Positions 24,488 to 33,835 are shown, numbered from the stretch's first letter. The stretch: DNA of 64,000 bases from VGJW01 sp035286125 (GCA_035286125.1 JAYKIS010000082.1:4761-68760); one strand, 5' to 3'. Program-made: numbers and translations. The notes: generated from the sequence alone by a model not told the origin.

Positions 24488-25812
24488 CGGGCGCTTCGGC
24501 GCCACTTCCCGATACGCCGCTGCTGACCGCCGTTCTCGAGGCGGCACGATCGCCGGGTCTCCGGCTGCAGACCCCCGTGCATCAGGGGCACCCGGCGTGG
24601 CGCGAGCGCTGGCCCGACTGGGCCTCGGCCGATGTAACGGAAAATGAGGCGACCGACGACCTTGGCTGGCCCGAGGGGCCCCTGCAGGAGGCGCGTCTGG
24701 CTTTGGCCCGGCACTTCGGTGCCCGAGCCAGCTGGTTCAGTGTCGGGGGGGCCACCTTGGCCCAGCAGGCCGCCTTCTGGGCCCTGGCCATCACGCTGGC
24801 ACGGCGTGGCAGGCCCCCCGCCGTGCTCGTGGACCAGAATGCCCACGTTTCGGTCCTGAGGGCCATGGCACTTGCCGGCCTGGAACCTGTCTGGTTCGGG
24901 GGGGCTTGGGATGCGGACTGGGGTGTCAGGCATCCACCCACACCTGAGGACCTGAAGCGGTTGCTGGATGCGCACCCGGACACAGGGGCGGTGCACCTGA
25001 CGGCACCCACCTACTTCGGTGAGGATGCCGACCTTGCGGGTGTGCGCGCCATGCTCGGGGATGTCCTGATGGTCGTGGATGAGGCCCATGGTGCGCATCG
25101 TCCGTCGGCCCTCGCGGCCGGTGCCGACCTGGTGGTCCATTCCGCGCACAAGGGCCTGGGGGGGCCGACGCAGGGCGGCTATCTGCACCTCGGAGGCGTG
25201 GTCATCGACGAGGCGACGGTGGACCGTGCCATGCGCTTGCTCCAGACCACCAGCCCGAGTTGGCCCTTGCTGGCGGCACTGGACGCCACGCGTTCGGCGG
25301 CAAGCCGTCAGGACGCGAGCCGGATGGCAACGGATGACTGGCTCGCAGGACTTCGGCTTCGGCCGACCCCGGACCCCGTCCGGCGTCTGGTAGCCTTTCC
25401 GGATGGCGCGGCTGCCTATGCGGCCCTGCGTACGGCCGGGCATTGGCCCGAGGCTGCATTGCCGCGGGGTGTCCTGCTGCTGGTCGGTGGTGTTGGAGAG
25501 GTTCGGGACGACCTGCTTGAAGTGGCAAGATGCCTGCACCTAGAGGCCGCGCGTCAGCGCGGACTGCCCCGCTTGCCCGTGCCCGAGCCGCCGGTGCTCG
25601 GCAAGGCGTTGCTGGGGCTGCGGGAGGCATCCCTTGCGCCGGCCGTGACCGTGAACGTGCGCGACGCCGTCGGGCGTGTCGCGGTCGAGCCGGTCTGTCC
25701 CTATCCGCCCGGGGTCGCCGTGGTGGTACCGGGACACCTTGTCTCGGAGGACCAGTTGGCATTCCTCGAGTTGCATGGGGCCCTTCCGGAACGCCTGCAG
25801 GTGCTGCCTTGA
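24484..25812 (+). CDS. Orn/Lys/Arg decarboxylase family PLP enzyme
   Basis: 442 aa, the shorter, Gram-positive-like form (speA/cad/yaaO type). The PLP lysine is in VVHSAHKGLGGPTQGGYLHL. The Asp that binds the pyridine nitrogen is in VLMVVDEAHGAH. Upstream the substrate loop HQGHPAW and ENEATDDLGWPEGPLQEA match the family. Which of ornithine, lysine or arginine is the substrate cannot be told. Start is GTG 24484, overlapping argS as GTGA. Located after argS, an arginine decarboxylase feeding polyamine synthesis is a plausible guess. Confidence 0.87.
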   Translation: MTGASAPLPDTPLLTAVLEAARSPGLRLQTPVHQGHPAWRERWPDWASADVTENEATDDLGWPEGPLQEARLALARHFGARASWFSVGGATLAQQAAFWALAITLARRGRPPAVLVDQNAHVSVLRAMALAGLEPVWFGGAWDADWGVRHPPTPEDLKRLLDAHPDTGAVHLTAPTYFGEDADLAGVRAMLGDVLMVVDEAHGAHRPSALAAGADLVVHSAHKGLGGPTQGGYLHLGGVVIDEATVDRAMRLLQTTSPSWPLLAALDATRSAASRQDASRMATDDWLAGLRLRPTPDPVRRLVAFPDGAAAYAALRTAGHWPEAALPRGVLLLVGGVGEVRDDLLEVARCLHLEAARQRGLPRLPVPEPPVLGKALLGLREASLAPAVTVNVRDAVGRVAVEPVCPYPPGVAVVVPGHLVSEDQLAFLELHGALPERLQVLP

Positions 25813-26744
25813 ATTGGCGGGCGTGGTGCGCGATGGCCCTCCAGGTCCTGATCGCCGGCGCGACCTTTCATGTCGCGCGGCACGGTCTGCAGGTCTTCGA
25901 ACCCCTGCACTTCATCCATTGGCGGGTGCAGGGCGTGGCCTTGCTCTTTGCCGTGATGCTGCTGATTCTCGGGCGGCCCTTGCTGCCTCCCCGGGAGGCC
26001 CGTTGGCCATTGCTGCGGCTGGGCATGCTGGGGGGACCCTGCAACCAGGTGTTGTTCTTCGTGGGTTTGGCACGGACGACACCCACCCACGCGGCGCTCA
26101 TCTACGCCCTGACACCGGCCACGATCCTGTTGTGGTCTTGGCTGGCCCGCGAGGACCGCCCTCGGCCGGGTGAGGTAATTGCGCTGGGGTTGGCATTCTC
26201 AGGAGTGTTGATCCTGTTGGCGCCCGGATTGTCAGGTGCCGGGCAGGAGGCCAGCCTGACGGGGGACTTGCTCGTCGTCGGGGGCATGCTTTGCTGGGCG
26301 GCATATTCTCGCGGGATGCAGCGCTGGACCGGAACGCTCGGCGCGGTGCCCGCCACCGCCTGGGCGTGGTTGCTGGCAGCGGCAGCTACCGTCTGCCTCT
26401 GGCCTTGGCTGGGGACTGGACTTGCCGTCGGGGCACCCGGATTGAGCCATTGGATCAGCTTCGGCTACGTGCTCGTCCTGACCAGTTTCGTCGCCTACAT
26501 GCTCTACGGCTTTGGGCTCGAGCGTCTGGGACCGGCGCGGACAGCCATCTTCCTGAACGGACAACCCGTCGTCGCGATGGTGATCGGCCTCGCGCTCGGT
26601 CACCGCGATGTGGGGCTTCGGGCCCTGATCGCGACGGCCCTGGTGGTCGGGGGCGTGGTGCTGATGCAGCGTCAGCGGGGGCGCAGCTTGCCCACGGCAG
26701 CCCGCGCCGCTTCGGCGACGCCGGGATCGTCGTCGTTGGCATAG
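25809..26744 (+). CDS. EamA/DMT family transporter
   Basis: About 311 aa with ten hydrophobic segments in two five-helix halves, for example VIALGLAFSGVLILLAPGL and ALIATALVVGGVVLM. Motif NQVLFFVGLARTTPTHAALI with ALTPATILL near the end of the first half fits EamA. The substrate is unknown; an amino acid or polyamine related to the adjacent decarboxylase is possible. The start is TTG 25809 (TTGA overlap with the decarboxylase) or ATG 25833. Its 3-prime end overlaps the J-domain gene on the other strand by 73 nt. Confidence 0.88.
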   Translation: MNWRAWCAMALQVLIAGATFHVARHGLQVFEPLHFIHWRVQGVALLFAVMLLILGRPLLPPREARWPLLRLGMLGGPCNQVLFFVGLARTTPTHAALIYALTPATILLWSWLAREDRPRPGEVIALGLAFSGVLILLAPGLSGAGQEASLTGDLLVVGGMLCWAAYSRGMQRWTGTLGAVPATAWAWLLAAAATVCLWPWLGTGLAVGAPGLSHWISFGYVLVLTSFVAYMLYGFGLERLGPARTAIFLNGQPVVAMVIGLALGHRDVGLRALIATALVVGGVVLMQRQRGRSLPTAARAASATPGSSSLA

Positions 26745-28264
26745 GGCGATATCTTCGGGAGGCAACCGGCGTCGCCGACCTCGGCCAAGGACATCAGCGC
26801 CGCTCGCCGGACCGGTGGCTTGGCATCATCAAGCAGGGCCAGCAGGCCATCCCGGCCTGCGTTGACCCGCAAGACGCCAATGAGCTCCGCGGCGATGCGA
26901 CGCATGAGCCAGTCTTCATCCCGAAGCAGGCCCACCAGGGGCATCTGCAGCTCGGGCCCCAATTTGGTCAGAATGACACCGACGGCGTGGGTCGTAGCGC
27001 CTTTGCGGTCACGCAGGGCAAGGTAGATGCGCCCGGGCAGGTCCTCGACCTCGGCTCCGGCTGCCCAGGCCTTGAGCACCTGGGGCCGACGCGCCGGCTT
27101 TTCCCAGAATGCGACCTCCAGGTCCAACTGCTCGCGATCGGTTTCGTCGAGTGTCTCGACCCGCTTGTCCGCACGGCGCGCGCCATCGTCGACGCCCACC
27201 ATACCCAGCAGGCGGCCGGCAAGACCGACCTTCCCTTCCAGGGCATCCAGCGTCTTGGCCGCAGCACCACGTACTGGGTCGGCCTCGGACAGCAGCCACG
27301 GACGAACCCACGGCAGGGTCTCCGGATTGGCCATGATTTGCCAGGCATTGAGGACCGCGGTGCGCATGGCCGTGTCACCTTCTCTAAGGAAAGGCAGCAG
27401 GGCAGGCGCGATGGCAGCCTTCTCCTTGACGGCCAGCGCTGCGAGGCGTTCAGCCGGCGGGGGAGCCGGCTTGCCTGCCTTGGGACGATCCCCCAGGTAC
27501 AGCTGGCGCAGGGCATGGAGATGGTCCTGATCGTCTGGCGCGAGGCCCACGAGAGCGCGGAGGGCCCCGACACGCACACTGCGGTACAGGCCATGGACGA
27601 GCAAGTGGCGCAGGCGCGGGACGTGACGCGCCGCTTCGTCGAGCGGCACGGTGGTCAACATGTCCAGGCCCTTCTGGATTTCCAGAGGATCGATGCTGGC
27701 CAGGAGTGGCGCGGGATCCGTCGTCGTCGGGCCTTCCTGGTCGGCGGCCCGGTCAGACACCAGGCCGAGGTCGCCCTCGATGTGACCGCGCAGTTCCGAT
27801 TCCTCGAAGGGAATCGCGAGGGCCTGCTGCAGGAATTTCCGGGCGACGCCGAACTTGCCGGCCTGGTAGGCGTTGCGTGCCTGCAGGTGAAGGGTCGTGG
27901 CCTGCAGACCGCGCAACAGATCGTTCTCGCCGAAGTCCTTTTCGAGGTTCTTCAACTGGTCCCAGGCGCCCTTCATGTTGCCTTCGGCCAATGCGGCAAG
28001 CACGCTTGGCAGCAGGCCAAGCAGGGCACGGTCACGCTCGTAAGCCAGCTCCTCGTCGTAGGCGACGCGGCGCTGGGCGTCCTTCAAGGTCTCATATGCC
28101 TCGTTGATGATCTTGAGCTTCGAGGCCGCCACTTCGGGATCGAGCGTGGTGATGTCGGGATGGTAGTACCGCGCCTGCTCGCGATAGGCGGCGCGGATCT
28201 GTTCGTCCGAGGCCCCCATTCGGATCTGGAGGATGTCGTAGTACGAATAGGGGAGCTGGCTCAT
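26672..28264 (-). CDS. J-domain protein with C-terminal HEAT-like repeats
   Basis: 530 aa. Residues 1-70 form a DnaJ domain (YYDILQIRMGASDEQIRAAY, with the invariant HPD in RYYHPDITTL, and IINEAYETLKDAQRR). A helical TPR-like middle follows (GNMKGAWDQLKNLEKDFGE). The C-terminal 250 residues carry HEAT-like units such as LLRDEDWLMRRIAAELIGVL and DDAKPPVRRAALMSLAEVGD. It probably recruits DnaK to a client bound by the HEAT region. ATG overlaps the VWA gene stop (ATGA at 28261-28264), so the two are coupled partners. No signal peptide: cytoplasmic. Confidence 0.85.
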   Translation of the reverse strand: MSQLPYSYYDILQIRMGASDEQIRAAYREQARYYHPDITTLDPEVAASKLKIINEAYETLKDAQRRVAYDEELAYERDRALLGLLPSVLAALAEGNMKGAWDQLKNLEKDFGENDLLRGLQATTLHLQARNAYQAGKFGVARKFLQQALAIPFEESELRGHIEGDLGLVSDRAADQEGPTTTDPAPLLASIDPLEIQKGLDMLTTVPLDEAARHVPRLRHLLVHGLYRSVRVGALRALVGLAPDDQDHLHALRQLYLGDRPKAGKPAPPPAERLAALAVKEKAAIAPALLPFLREGDTAMRTAVLNAWQIMANPETLPWVRPWLLSEADPVRGAAAKTLDALEGKVGLAGRLLGMVGVDDGARRADKRVETLDETDREQLDLEVAFWEKPARRPQVLKAWAAGAEVEDLPGRIYLALRDRKGATTHAVGVILTKLGPELQMPLVGLLRDEDWLMRRIAAELIGVLRVNAGRDGLLALLDDAKPPVRRAALMSLAEVGDAGCLPKISPYANDDDPGVAEAARAAVGKLRPR

Positions 28265-29064
28265 GCGTCGCCCTCGACGGGCGCGCCGGCCGTCAACTGG
28301 GCGAACAGCGACTGCTTGCCCTCAGTCAACTGTGCGGCGGCCTGCAACTCTTCCTGGAAGGCGCGCAGCAGGCCTTCCTCGACCTCGAGCATGCAACAGC
28401 CAATCAGCAGATCCGTCAGGTCCTCGGTCTGATCGAGGAAGAGGTGCTTGCCCAGCGTTGACTTGGCCATCTGGGAGAAGGCCTTGCGCGTGTCCTTCTT
28501 GCGGCCGCACTGCACGGCATAGACGCGTATGGACTTGTGTGCAAGGGCCTTGGTCTCGACCTCCCAGTCCCGCCGCATCGTGCAGACGCTCTTGGCATCG
28601 CTGATCCCGTGGGGAGGGGCATCGCCGATGAGGACGACGGCCCGTGCGGCATTGAAGCGCCAATCAAGGCGGTTGGCCTCCCACAGGGCATCTTCGACGG
28701 CCTCGGGTTCGTCCCCGCCGTGGGTTCCCTCGACGGTCTGAACCCACTGGGCAATGCGGTCCCATTGGTCGGTAAGGGGGTGGACCTTGGTGAGGTAGGT
28801 ACGGCCGGCATCGTGATGATCACCGAAGGCGATGACGCCGAGGCGCACGCCCTCGAGCCTGTCGGCCAGCAACTCGGTCAGGCGGCTGAGTTCGGCACGG
28901 ACCCGCTCCAGATTGCGATACATCGAGTCCGTCGTGTCGAAGACGAACACGACGTCGAGGGGCTTGATGTCCATGGGGATCTCGAGGCCCGCGCCGGCAC
29001 AGGCGCGGACGAGATACCGGTTCATGTAGCCGCCGGGCAGCGAAAAGGAGTCGAGGAAGCTCAT
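28261..29064 (-). CDS. VWA-domain protein
   Basis: 267 aa from ATG 29064. The MIDAS motif reads VVFVFDTTDSMYRNL (DxTxS, with Thr for the first Ser). The THGGDEPEAVEDALWEAN segment supplies the MIDAS Thr and is typical of the VWA group related to VwkA. It ends VVLIGDAPPHG. There is no signal peptide or transmembrane segment, so it is cytoplasmic. It is translationally coupled to the J-domain/HEAT gene, which suggests the pair form one complex, perhaps a chaperone-assisted assembly. What it binds is unknown. A GTG 18 nt upstream is an alternative start. Confidence 0.85.
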   Translation of the reverse strand: MSFLDSFSLPGGYMNRYLVRACAGAGLEIPMDIKPLDVVFVFDTTDSMYRNLERVRAELSRLTELLADRLEGVRLGVIAFGDHHDAGRTYLTKVHPLTDQWDRIAQWVQTVEGTHGGDEPEAVEDALWEANRLDWRFNAARAVVLIGDAPPHGISDAKSVCTMRRDWEVETKALAHKSIRVYAVQCGRKKDTRKAFSQMAKSTLGKHLFLDQTEDLTDLLIGCCMLEVEEGLLRAFQEELQAAAQLTEGKQSLFAQLTAGAPVEGDA

Positions 29065-29149
29065 CCCCGTATCCTGTACCACGTCGTCCGGCTGTTCAAA
29101 GGTGCCCGTCCGATGCGGCGCGGGGCGGGCAAAATCCCCCGGATCGGGC

Positions 29150-29155
29150 TAGAAT
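29150..29155 (+). promoter_or_regulatory. -10 box TAGAAT before glutamate dehydrogenase
   Basis: TAGAAT matches 5 of 6 -10 bases and is 37 nt before the ATG at 29193. No good -35 is seen at 16-18 nt. Confidence 0.4.
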
Positions 29156-29192
29156 GGCCCCACGAAGCACACGAAGGAGTGGATGCTGCACC

Positions 29193-32100
29193 ATGGAAGC
29201 CACGCGTGAATCCCTTTCCCGACGGGTCGGCGCGTCCCTGAAGGGCGATCTCGAGGCCAGGCTCGCAGGCCTTACGGACTGGTTCTACCAGTCGATGCCG
29301 GACTTCTATTTCGAGTTCACCCCGGAACTCGAGCAGGCCCGTCACCTGCAGACCATCCTGATGGGCCAGGTCTTCGAGAATCGCCAATCGGCGATGGTGC
29401 GCAGTGCCGACGGTGCGCGCCTCGTATGCCTCGGGCCCGCCGACGATCCCGATACCCTGCTCAACATCCTGCGCCAGGTCGGCAAGGCCCTGATTGCCTC
29501 GGCAGAGGTCTACAGCAGCCGTGACGGCCGGCTCATGCTGGCCGTCTTCCAACTGACGCCGGATGTCGCGGTCCAGTTGGCCTCGCCCGACGTCGCCCCC
29601 AAGCTCGAGGCTGCCGGCGCGGCCCTGGCCGGCGTCATTCCCCAGCCCGACCTCGACCGCTACTTCGCTCATCTCGCCCACGACTACGTGTTGCGTTCGT
29701 CCGTGGACCGCATCGTGCGCCACGCGACCATCTTCCATCAGACGCACGCCCTCGAGGGGACGCATGTCGGCCTCAACCGCGAGGCCTACGCTGACGTGGA
29801 TCGCCTCGACATCGCCGTCAGTCACGTCCGTGCCGTTCCCTACATGCATCAGCTGGTCCGCTTGCTGCGCCGCTTCGGCATCGGGGTGGCCCGCGGCTTC
29901 CTGAACATTCTCGACGACGGGGCCCACGAGAAGCTCGCGATGATGACGCTCTACATCGTCGAGGGGGAGGGCGGCGGCAAGCCAGCCCTCGATGACACCC
30001 GCTGGCTGTCCATCCAGAAAGCGATCCACACCCTGAAGTGGGTCGAGGAAGACGACCTGTCCGTCATGAACGACGAGAACGGTCTGACGCTCAACGAGAC
30101 CAATTTCCTGCGGGCGGCGACGGAATACGCCCACATATTCCTGTCCAAGGTCAATCTCTATTACTACACCGTCCCCAAGATCAAGTGGACGATGTTGTCG
30201 CATCGTCCGATGGCGCTCGAACTGATCAAGGCCTTCAAGGCCCGCTTCGACCCGCGCCTGGTAGACGGGCGTTCGACCCGCATCGAGGAGGCCGATGCCC
30301 AGTTGGCCGCTTCCATCGACAAGGTTCCCGATGAGGTCGAGAAGCGCATCTGGCAGGAACTGGCCCGTTTCGTGGCCCACATCCTGAAGACCAACTACTT
30401 CATCCTCGAGAAGACGGGCCTTGCCTTCCGCATGGATCCGCAGGTTCTGGACCCGCAGCACTACCCCGAGCGTCCCTTCGGGTTCTTCTTCTTTTACGGC
30501 AAGGACTATCGTGGCTTCCATGTCCGCTGGAAGGACATGGCGCGTGGGGGCATGAGGCTCGTCATCCCGCGTTCCCCCGAGGCTTACGACCGCGAGAACG
30601 ACCGCCTGTTCGACGAGGTCAAGAGCTTGTCATGGGCGCAGCAACTCAAGAACAAGGACATTCCCGAGGGGGGCGCCAAGGGCGTGCTGCTGCTCAAGCC
30701 CGGGAGCGTGCCCGAGATCGCCGTGCGTGGCGCGGTCGACTCGCTGCTTGACTTGCTTGTCACGGATGCCGAGGGCAACTTGCCCTCCGAGGTCGTCGAT
30801 CGCTACGGCCAACGCGAGTACCTCTACCTGGGACCCGACGAGAACATCACCAACGAGATGATCACGTGGATTGTCGACCAGGCGAGGACCAAAGGCTATC
30901 GCTATCCGGATGCCTTCATGTCCTCAAAGCCCGGCACCGGCATCAACCACAAGGAGTTCGGCGTCACCAGCGAAGGCGTCCACGTCTACCTCGAGCACGG
31001 TCTGCGCTATATGGGCATCGACCCTGCCAAGGACACCTTCTCGGTCAAGATCACGGGCGGACCGGATGGTGACGTTGCCGGCAACATCATCAAGATCCTG
31101 GCGCGTGACCACGGGACGCGTGCCCGCATTGTCGCCGTTGCCGACGGCTACGGTTGTGCCGTCGACCCGCGGGGACTCGATCAGGCCGAGTTGGGCCGAT
31201 TGGTCCGCGAGGGCCTGTCCATCGTGCACTTCGATGCCGGCCGACTCTCGGATGACCCGGGCGCATTCCTGCGCAGGGCCGACGACGAGGAAGGCATCGC
31301 GCTGCGCAATGACCTCCATAACCGGGTCGATGCCGATGTCTTCATTCCGGCCGGCGGCCGTCCCGAGACCATCAAGGGCAGCAACTTGACGCGTTTCCTG
31401 AAGGCCGACGGCACGCCCAGCGCCCGGCTCATCGTCGAAGGCGCCAACATCTTCCTGACCGAGGATGCGCGCCTTGGTCTCGAGCAGAAGGGTGTCGTCA
31501 TCATCAAGGACTCCTCGGCCAACAAGGCGGGCGTCATCTGCTCGTCCTTCGAGATCCTGGCGGCATTGGCCATCGGGGCCGAACGCTTCACCGACATCCG
31601 TGGGGACTACATCCCCGAGGTCATCGGCATGTTGCGCAAGAAGGCCGCTCAGGAAGCCAATCTGCTGTTCCGCGAGTGGGACGCCTGCGGGCGGACCCGT
31701 CCGCTTTCCAAGCTTTCCTACGAAATCAGCCGGGTCATCAACCAGTTGGCCGGTGTTCTCGAGGAGGGCCTGTCGGAGCTGGGCGATCCCTTGCCGGAGC
31801 AGTATCGCAAGATGGTGCTGGACTACTGTCCGCCATCCCTCGGCCGTCAGTTTCCTGCCGATGTGCTCCAGAACGTGCCGCAGCGCCACCAGCGTGCCTT
31901 GTTGGCCAAGCACCTGGCCAGTACAGTCGTCTACCGCGAGGGCCTGGGCTGGATGGACGAGATGGCTTCGGAGCCCGGCCAGGTGTTCCGGGTGGTCCAG
32001 ACGTACCTCGAGCAGACGGGCGTGGCCGAGCGCTTCATCGCTGAAGTCATGGCCTCGGACCTGCCGGGTCGCGAGGACATTGTCCAGATCCTTGATTCGG

Positions 32101-32195
32101 CAGGCCGTCGGGAACTGACCCGCCTCGCGCTCCGGCGAGGGCGGACCGAGGAGCGTCACGTCACCGAGGAGCCCTCACCGGCTGGGATTCGCTAA
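29193..32195 (+). CDS. gdh: NAD-specific glutamate dehydrogenase, large (about 1000 aa) type
   Basis: Oxidative deamination of glutamate to 2-oxoglutarate. 1000 aa. The N-terminal 430 residues are the regulatory region of large NAD-GDHs. The catalytic core has KDMARGGMRLVIPRS, then LSWAQQLKNKDIPEGGAKGV with the catalytic lysine. NAD domain segments are FSVKITGGPDGDVAGN and VEGANIFLTEDARL. The large class (900-1600 aa) is usually catabolic. Start is ATG 29193; a GAAGGAG at 29173-29179 is somewhat far. Followed by a strong terminator at 32211-32246. Confidence 0.9.
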   Translation: MEATRESLSRRVGASLKGDLEARLAGLTDWFYQSMPDFYFEFTPELEQARHLQTILMGQVFENRQSAMVRSADGARLVCLGPADDPDTLLNILRQVGKALIASAEVYSSRDGRLMLAVFQLTPDVAVQLASPDVAPKLEAAGAALAGVIPQPDLDRYFAHLAHDYVLRSSVDRIVRHATIFHQTHALEGTHVGLNREAYADVDRLDIAVSHVRAVPYMHQLVRLLRRFGIGVARGFLNILDDGAHEKLAMMTLYIVEGEGGGKPALDDTRWLSIQKAIHTLKWVEEDDLSVMNDENGLTLNETNFLRAATEYAHIFLSKVNLYYYTVPKIKWTMLSHRPMALELIKAFKARFDPRLVDGRSTRIEEADAQLAASIDKVPDEVEKRIWQELARFVAHILKTNYFILEKTGLAFRMDPQVLDPQHYPERPFGFFFFYGKDYRGFHVRWKDMARGGMRLVIPRSPEAYDRENDRLFDEVKSLSWAQQLKNKDIPEGGAKGVLLLKPGSVPEIAVRGAVDSLLDLLVTDAEGNLPSEVVDRYGQREYLYLGPDENITNEMITWIVDQARTKGYRYPDAFMSSKPGTGINHKEFGVTSEGVHVYLEHGLRYMGIDPAKDTFSVKITGGPDGDVAGNIIKILARDHGTRARIVAVADGYGCAVDPRGLDQAELGRLVREGLSIVHFDAGRLSDDPGAFLRRADDEEGIALRNDLHNRVDADVFIPAGGRPETIKGSNLTRFLKADGTPSARLIVEGANIFLTEDARLGLEQKGVVIIKDSSANKAGVICSSFEILAALAIGAERFTDIRGDYIPEVIGMLRKKAAQEANLLFREWDACGRTRPLSKLSYEISRVINQLAGVLEEGLSELGDPLPEQYRKMVLDYCPPSLGRQFPADVLQNVPQRHQRALLAKHLASTVVYREGLGWMDEMASEPGQVFRVVQTYLEQTGVAERFIAEVMASDLPGREDIVQILDSAGRRELTRLALRRGRTEERHVTEEPSPAGIR

Positions 32196-32210
32196 GCGTC
32201 AAGCGTCGAC

Positions 32211-32246
32211 GGCCGGGGGCACGACAACCGTGCCCCCGGCCTTTTT
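32211..32246 (+). terminator. Rho-independent terminator of glutamate dehydrogenase
   Basis: A perfect 13-bp stem (32211-32223 with 32229-32241), loop ACAAC and five T (32242-32246). It starts 15 nt after the gdh stop codon. Confidence 0.95.
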
Positions 32247-32251
32247 CTGAT

Positions 32252-32287
32252 GCAAGAAGCCCCCGGCCAGGCAATCTGGCCGGGGGC
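32252..32287 (-). terminator. Terminator of the secreted EF-hand gene
   Basis: A perfect 12-bp stem (32259-32270 with 32276-32287) and loop GCAAT, 15 nt beyond the stop of the minus-strand gene. On that strand it is followed by TTCTTGCAT, a weak T tract. It faces the gdh terminator head to head. Confidence 0.8.
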
Positions 32288-32302
32288 ACGTGCTGTCCTG
32301 GG

Positions 32303-33835
32303 CTACTTCGCCGCGTAGGCGGTGATGGCCTTGCCCGAGACGAGCTCGGCCTGCCAAGCGTAGCTCAGCTTGCCCTTCTCGGTGGTGACGGTCGTCGTTC
32401 CGAAGAGCCGCTTGCCGTCAAGCGCCGAGCGGACTTCGGTGGTGACCTTGGTACCGTCCGGCGAGGGCGCGGTCCACGTCATCCGATCGCCCTGACGGTC
32501 GCCCGCCACAGGCACCACGTTGAGCATGCCCTTGGCGGCCTTTTCAACGCCAATCGTCGGAATGGTCGCACCCATGACCTTGCCGCCGTCTGCCCGCAGC
32601 TTCAGGAAACCACCGACCGGTGCCGGGGCGCTGGGCTCCGCCATCCAGACGTACGTGGCATCCTCGGGTGCCGGTGCACCCAGGGCCCACCAGTCCCAGG
32701 TGCTGACCTTTGAGCGCTTGCCGTCGCTACCCTTGCGAACGGCGCCGCCGGGCACGCTGTAGTTGCCGGTACCGTCCTTGACTGCACGGACGTCAAGCCG
32801 CTCGAAGCCGGCAGCCGCGAGTGCCTGGACTTCGCCGGGCTCGGAGATACCGTTGCTGTTGGCATCGACCCAGACGCCCAGCTTGGCGAACTCGTCCGGG
32901 GTCAGTGCCCCGTCCTTGTTCTTGTCCAGCGTGGCGAGAGGCTGGTAGCCGTGCTTCCAGGTCTTGCCCCAGGTCACGTTGCCGAAGAGTTGCCGGCCCG
33001 AGGTGATCCGGCCCTTGCCGTTCTCGTCCCAGACCAGCAGGCCCGACTTGGGCCCGACCCATTCCCACTCGTGCGTGCCCTTGCCGTCGATGTCGAACGG
33101 GCGAACGGCCGCGGATGCAAGCTTGCGTCCCGCAATCTTGCCCCAGTGCCCCCCTGCCAGCAGATCGGGCTTGCCGGTGCCGGACAGGTCAAGGATGATC
33201 GGGCTGGACCAGACCGAAGAGCCCGCGAACTGCACGTTCAGGGACTTGGCGCCACCGCCGACGTAATTGACGGTCGTGGCGATGGGCGAACTCTTCGCCC
33301 CCCGATCGACCATGGCCTCCATGACGCCGCGGGCATCATAGCTGCTGCCGACAGCGTAGTGACCAACCAGACGCCCGGTGTCGGCATCGATGAGCGCGAT
33401 GGCGCTCGACTGGTCTGCATTGTAGACGTGCTGGTTCAGGTAGTTGTACAGCGACCGGATGTCCGTACCGGCCACGACATTGCGGACAGTGTCCTGGTTG
33501 AAGTTGGCCCGAGTCTCGACGTTATCCGCCCGATCCCGGAGATTCTCTTCACCCGCGCCCCAGTTCAGACCACTGCCACCCTGCAGCTCCTGGTTGAGCC
33601 ACGGCCCCTGGTAGGCCCTGTAGTAGGCAACGACGTTCAGGAACCGAATCTTGTTGTACAGGTAGCGGTCGTACGAGACATTGAAGCCCTCGACGCCGTT
33701 GACCGTCGCCGGAGATCCCGAGGGATTGCCGACTTCCACCCTGTCCGCCGCGAGGACGGGAGTGGCGACCGTTGCGAGACCGATGGTGAAGCTGCCAGCC
33801 AATGTGAGCGCGCGACCCTTGGACCATGGAGTCAT
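32303..33835 (-). CDS. Secreted protein with EF-hand-like calcium-binding loops
   Basis: 510 aa. The ribosome binding site AGGAGGT sits 7 nt before ATG 33835, which fixes that start over the ATG two codons earlier (only 1 nt from AGGAGGT) and over a reading from 33922. The signal peptide runs to about residue 29 (GLATVATPVLA). Two DxDxDG-type loops are visible, DKNKDGALTPDEF and DANSNGISEPGEV, with a further DLSGTGKPDLLAGG (FG-GAP-like) and FDIDGKGTHEWEW. A tail domain (TVTTEKGKLSYAWQAE) may be adhesive. It is likely a calcium-stabilised extracellular protein; function unknown. Confidence 0.8.
   Translation of the reverse strand: MTPWSKGRALTLAGSFTIGLATVATPVLAADRVEVGNPSGSPATVNGVEGFNVSYDRYLYNKIRFLNVVAYYRAYQGPWLNQELQGGSGLNWGAGEENLRDRADNVETRANFNQDTVRNVVAGTDIRSLYNYLNQHVYNADQSSAIALIDADTGRLVGHYAVGSSYDARGVMEAMVDRGAKSSPIATTVNYVGGGAKSLNVQFAGSSVWSSPIILDLSGTGKPDLLAGGHWGKIAGRKLASAAVRPFDIDGKGTHEWEWVGPKSGLLVWDENGKGRITSGRQLFGNVTWGKTWKHGYQPLATLDKNKDGALTPDEFAKLGVWVDANSNGISEPGEVQALAAAGFERLDVRAVKDGTGNYSVPGGAVRKGSDGKRSKVSTWDWWALGAPAPEDATYVWMAEPSAPAPVGGFLKLRADGGKVMGATIPTIGVEKAAKGMLNVVPVAGDRQGDRMTWTAPSPDGTKVTTEVRSALDGKRLFGTTTVTTEKGKLSYAWQAELVSGKAITAYAAK

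Noticed and set aside
22727..24547. Long open frame (about 600 codons) on the minus strand over argS
   Set aside because: No domain or ribosome binding site; it is the high-GC antisense shadow of argS, and argS keeps its full HIGH and KMSK motifs.
26291..28432. Long plus-strand frame over the J-domain/HEAT gene
   Set aside because: Composition is typical of an antisense shadow, with no recognisable motif; the minus-strand gene has HPD and HEAT signatures.
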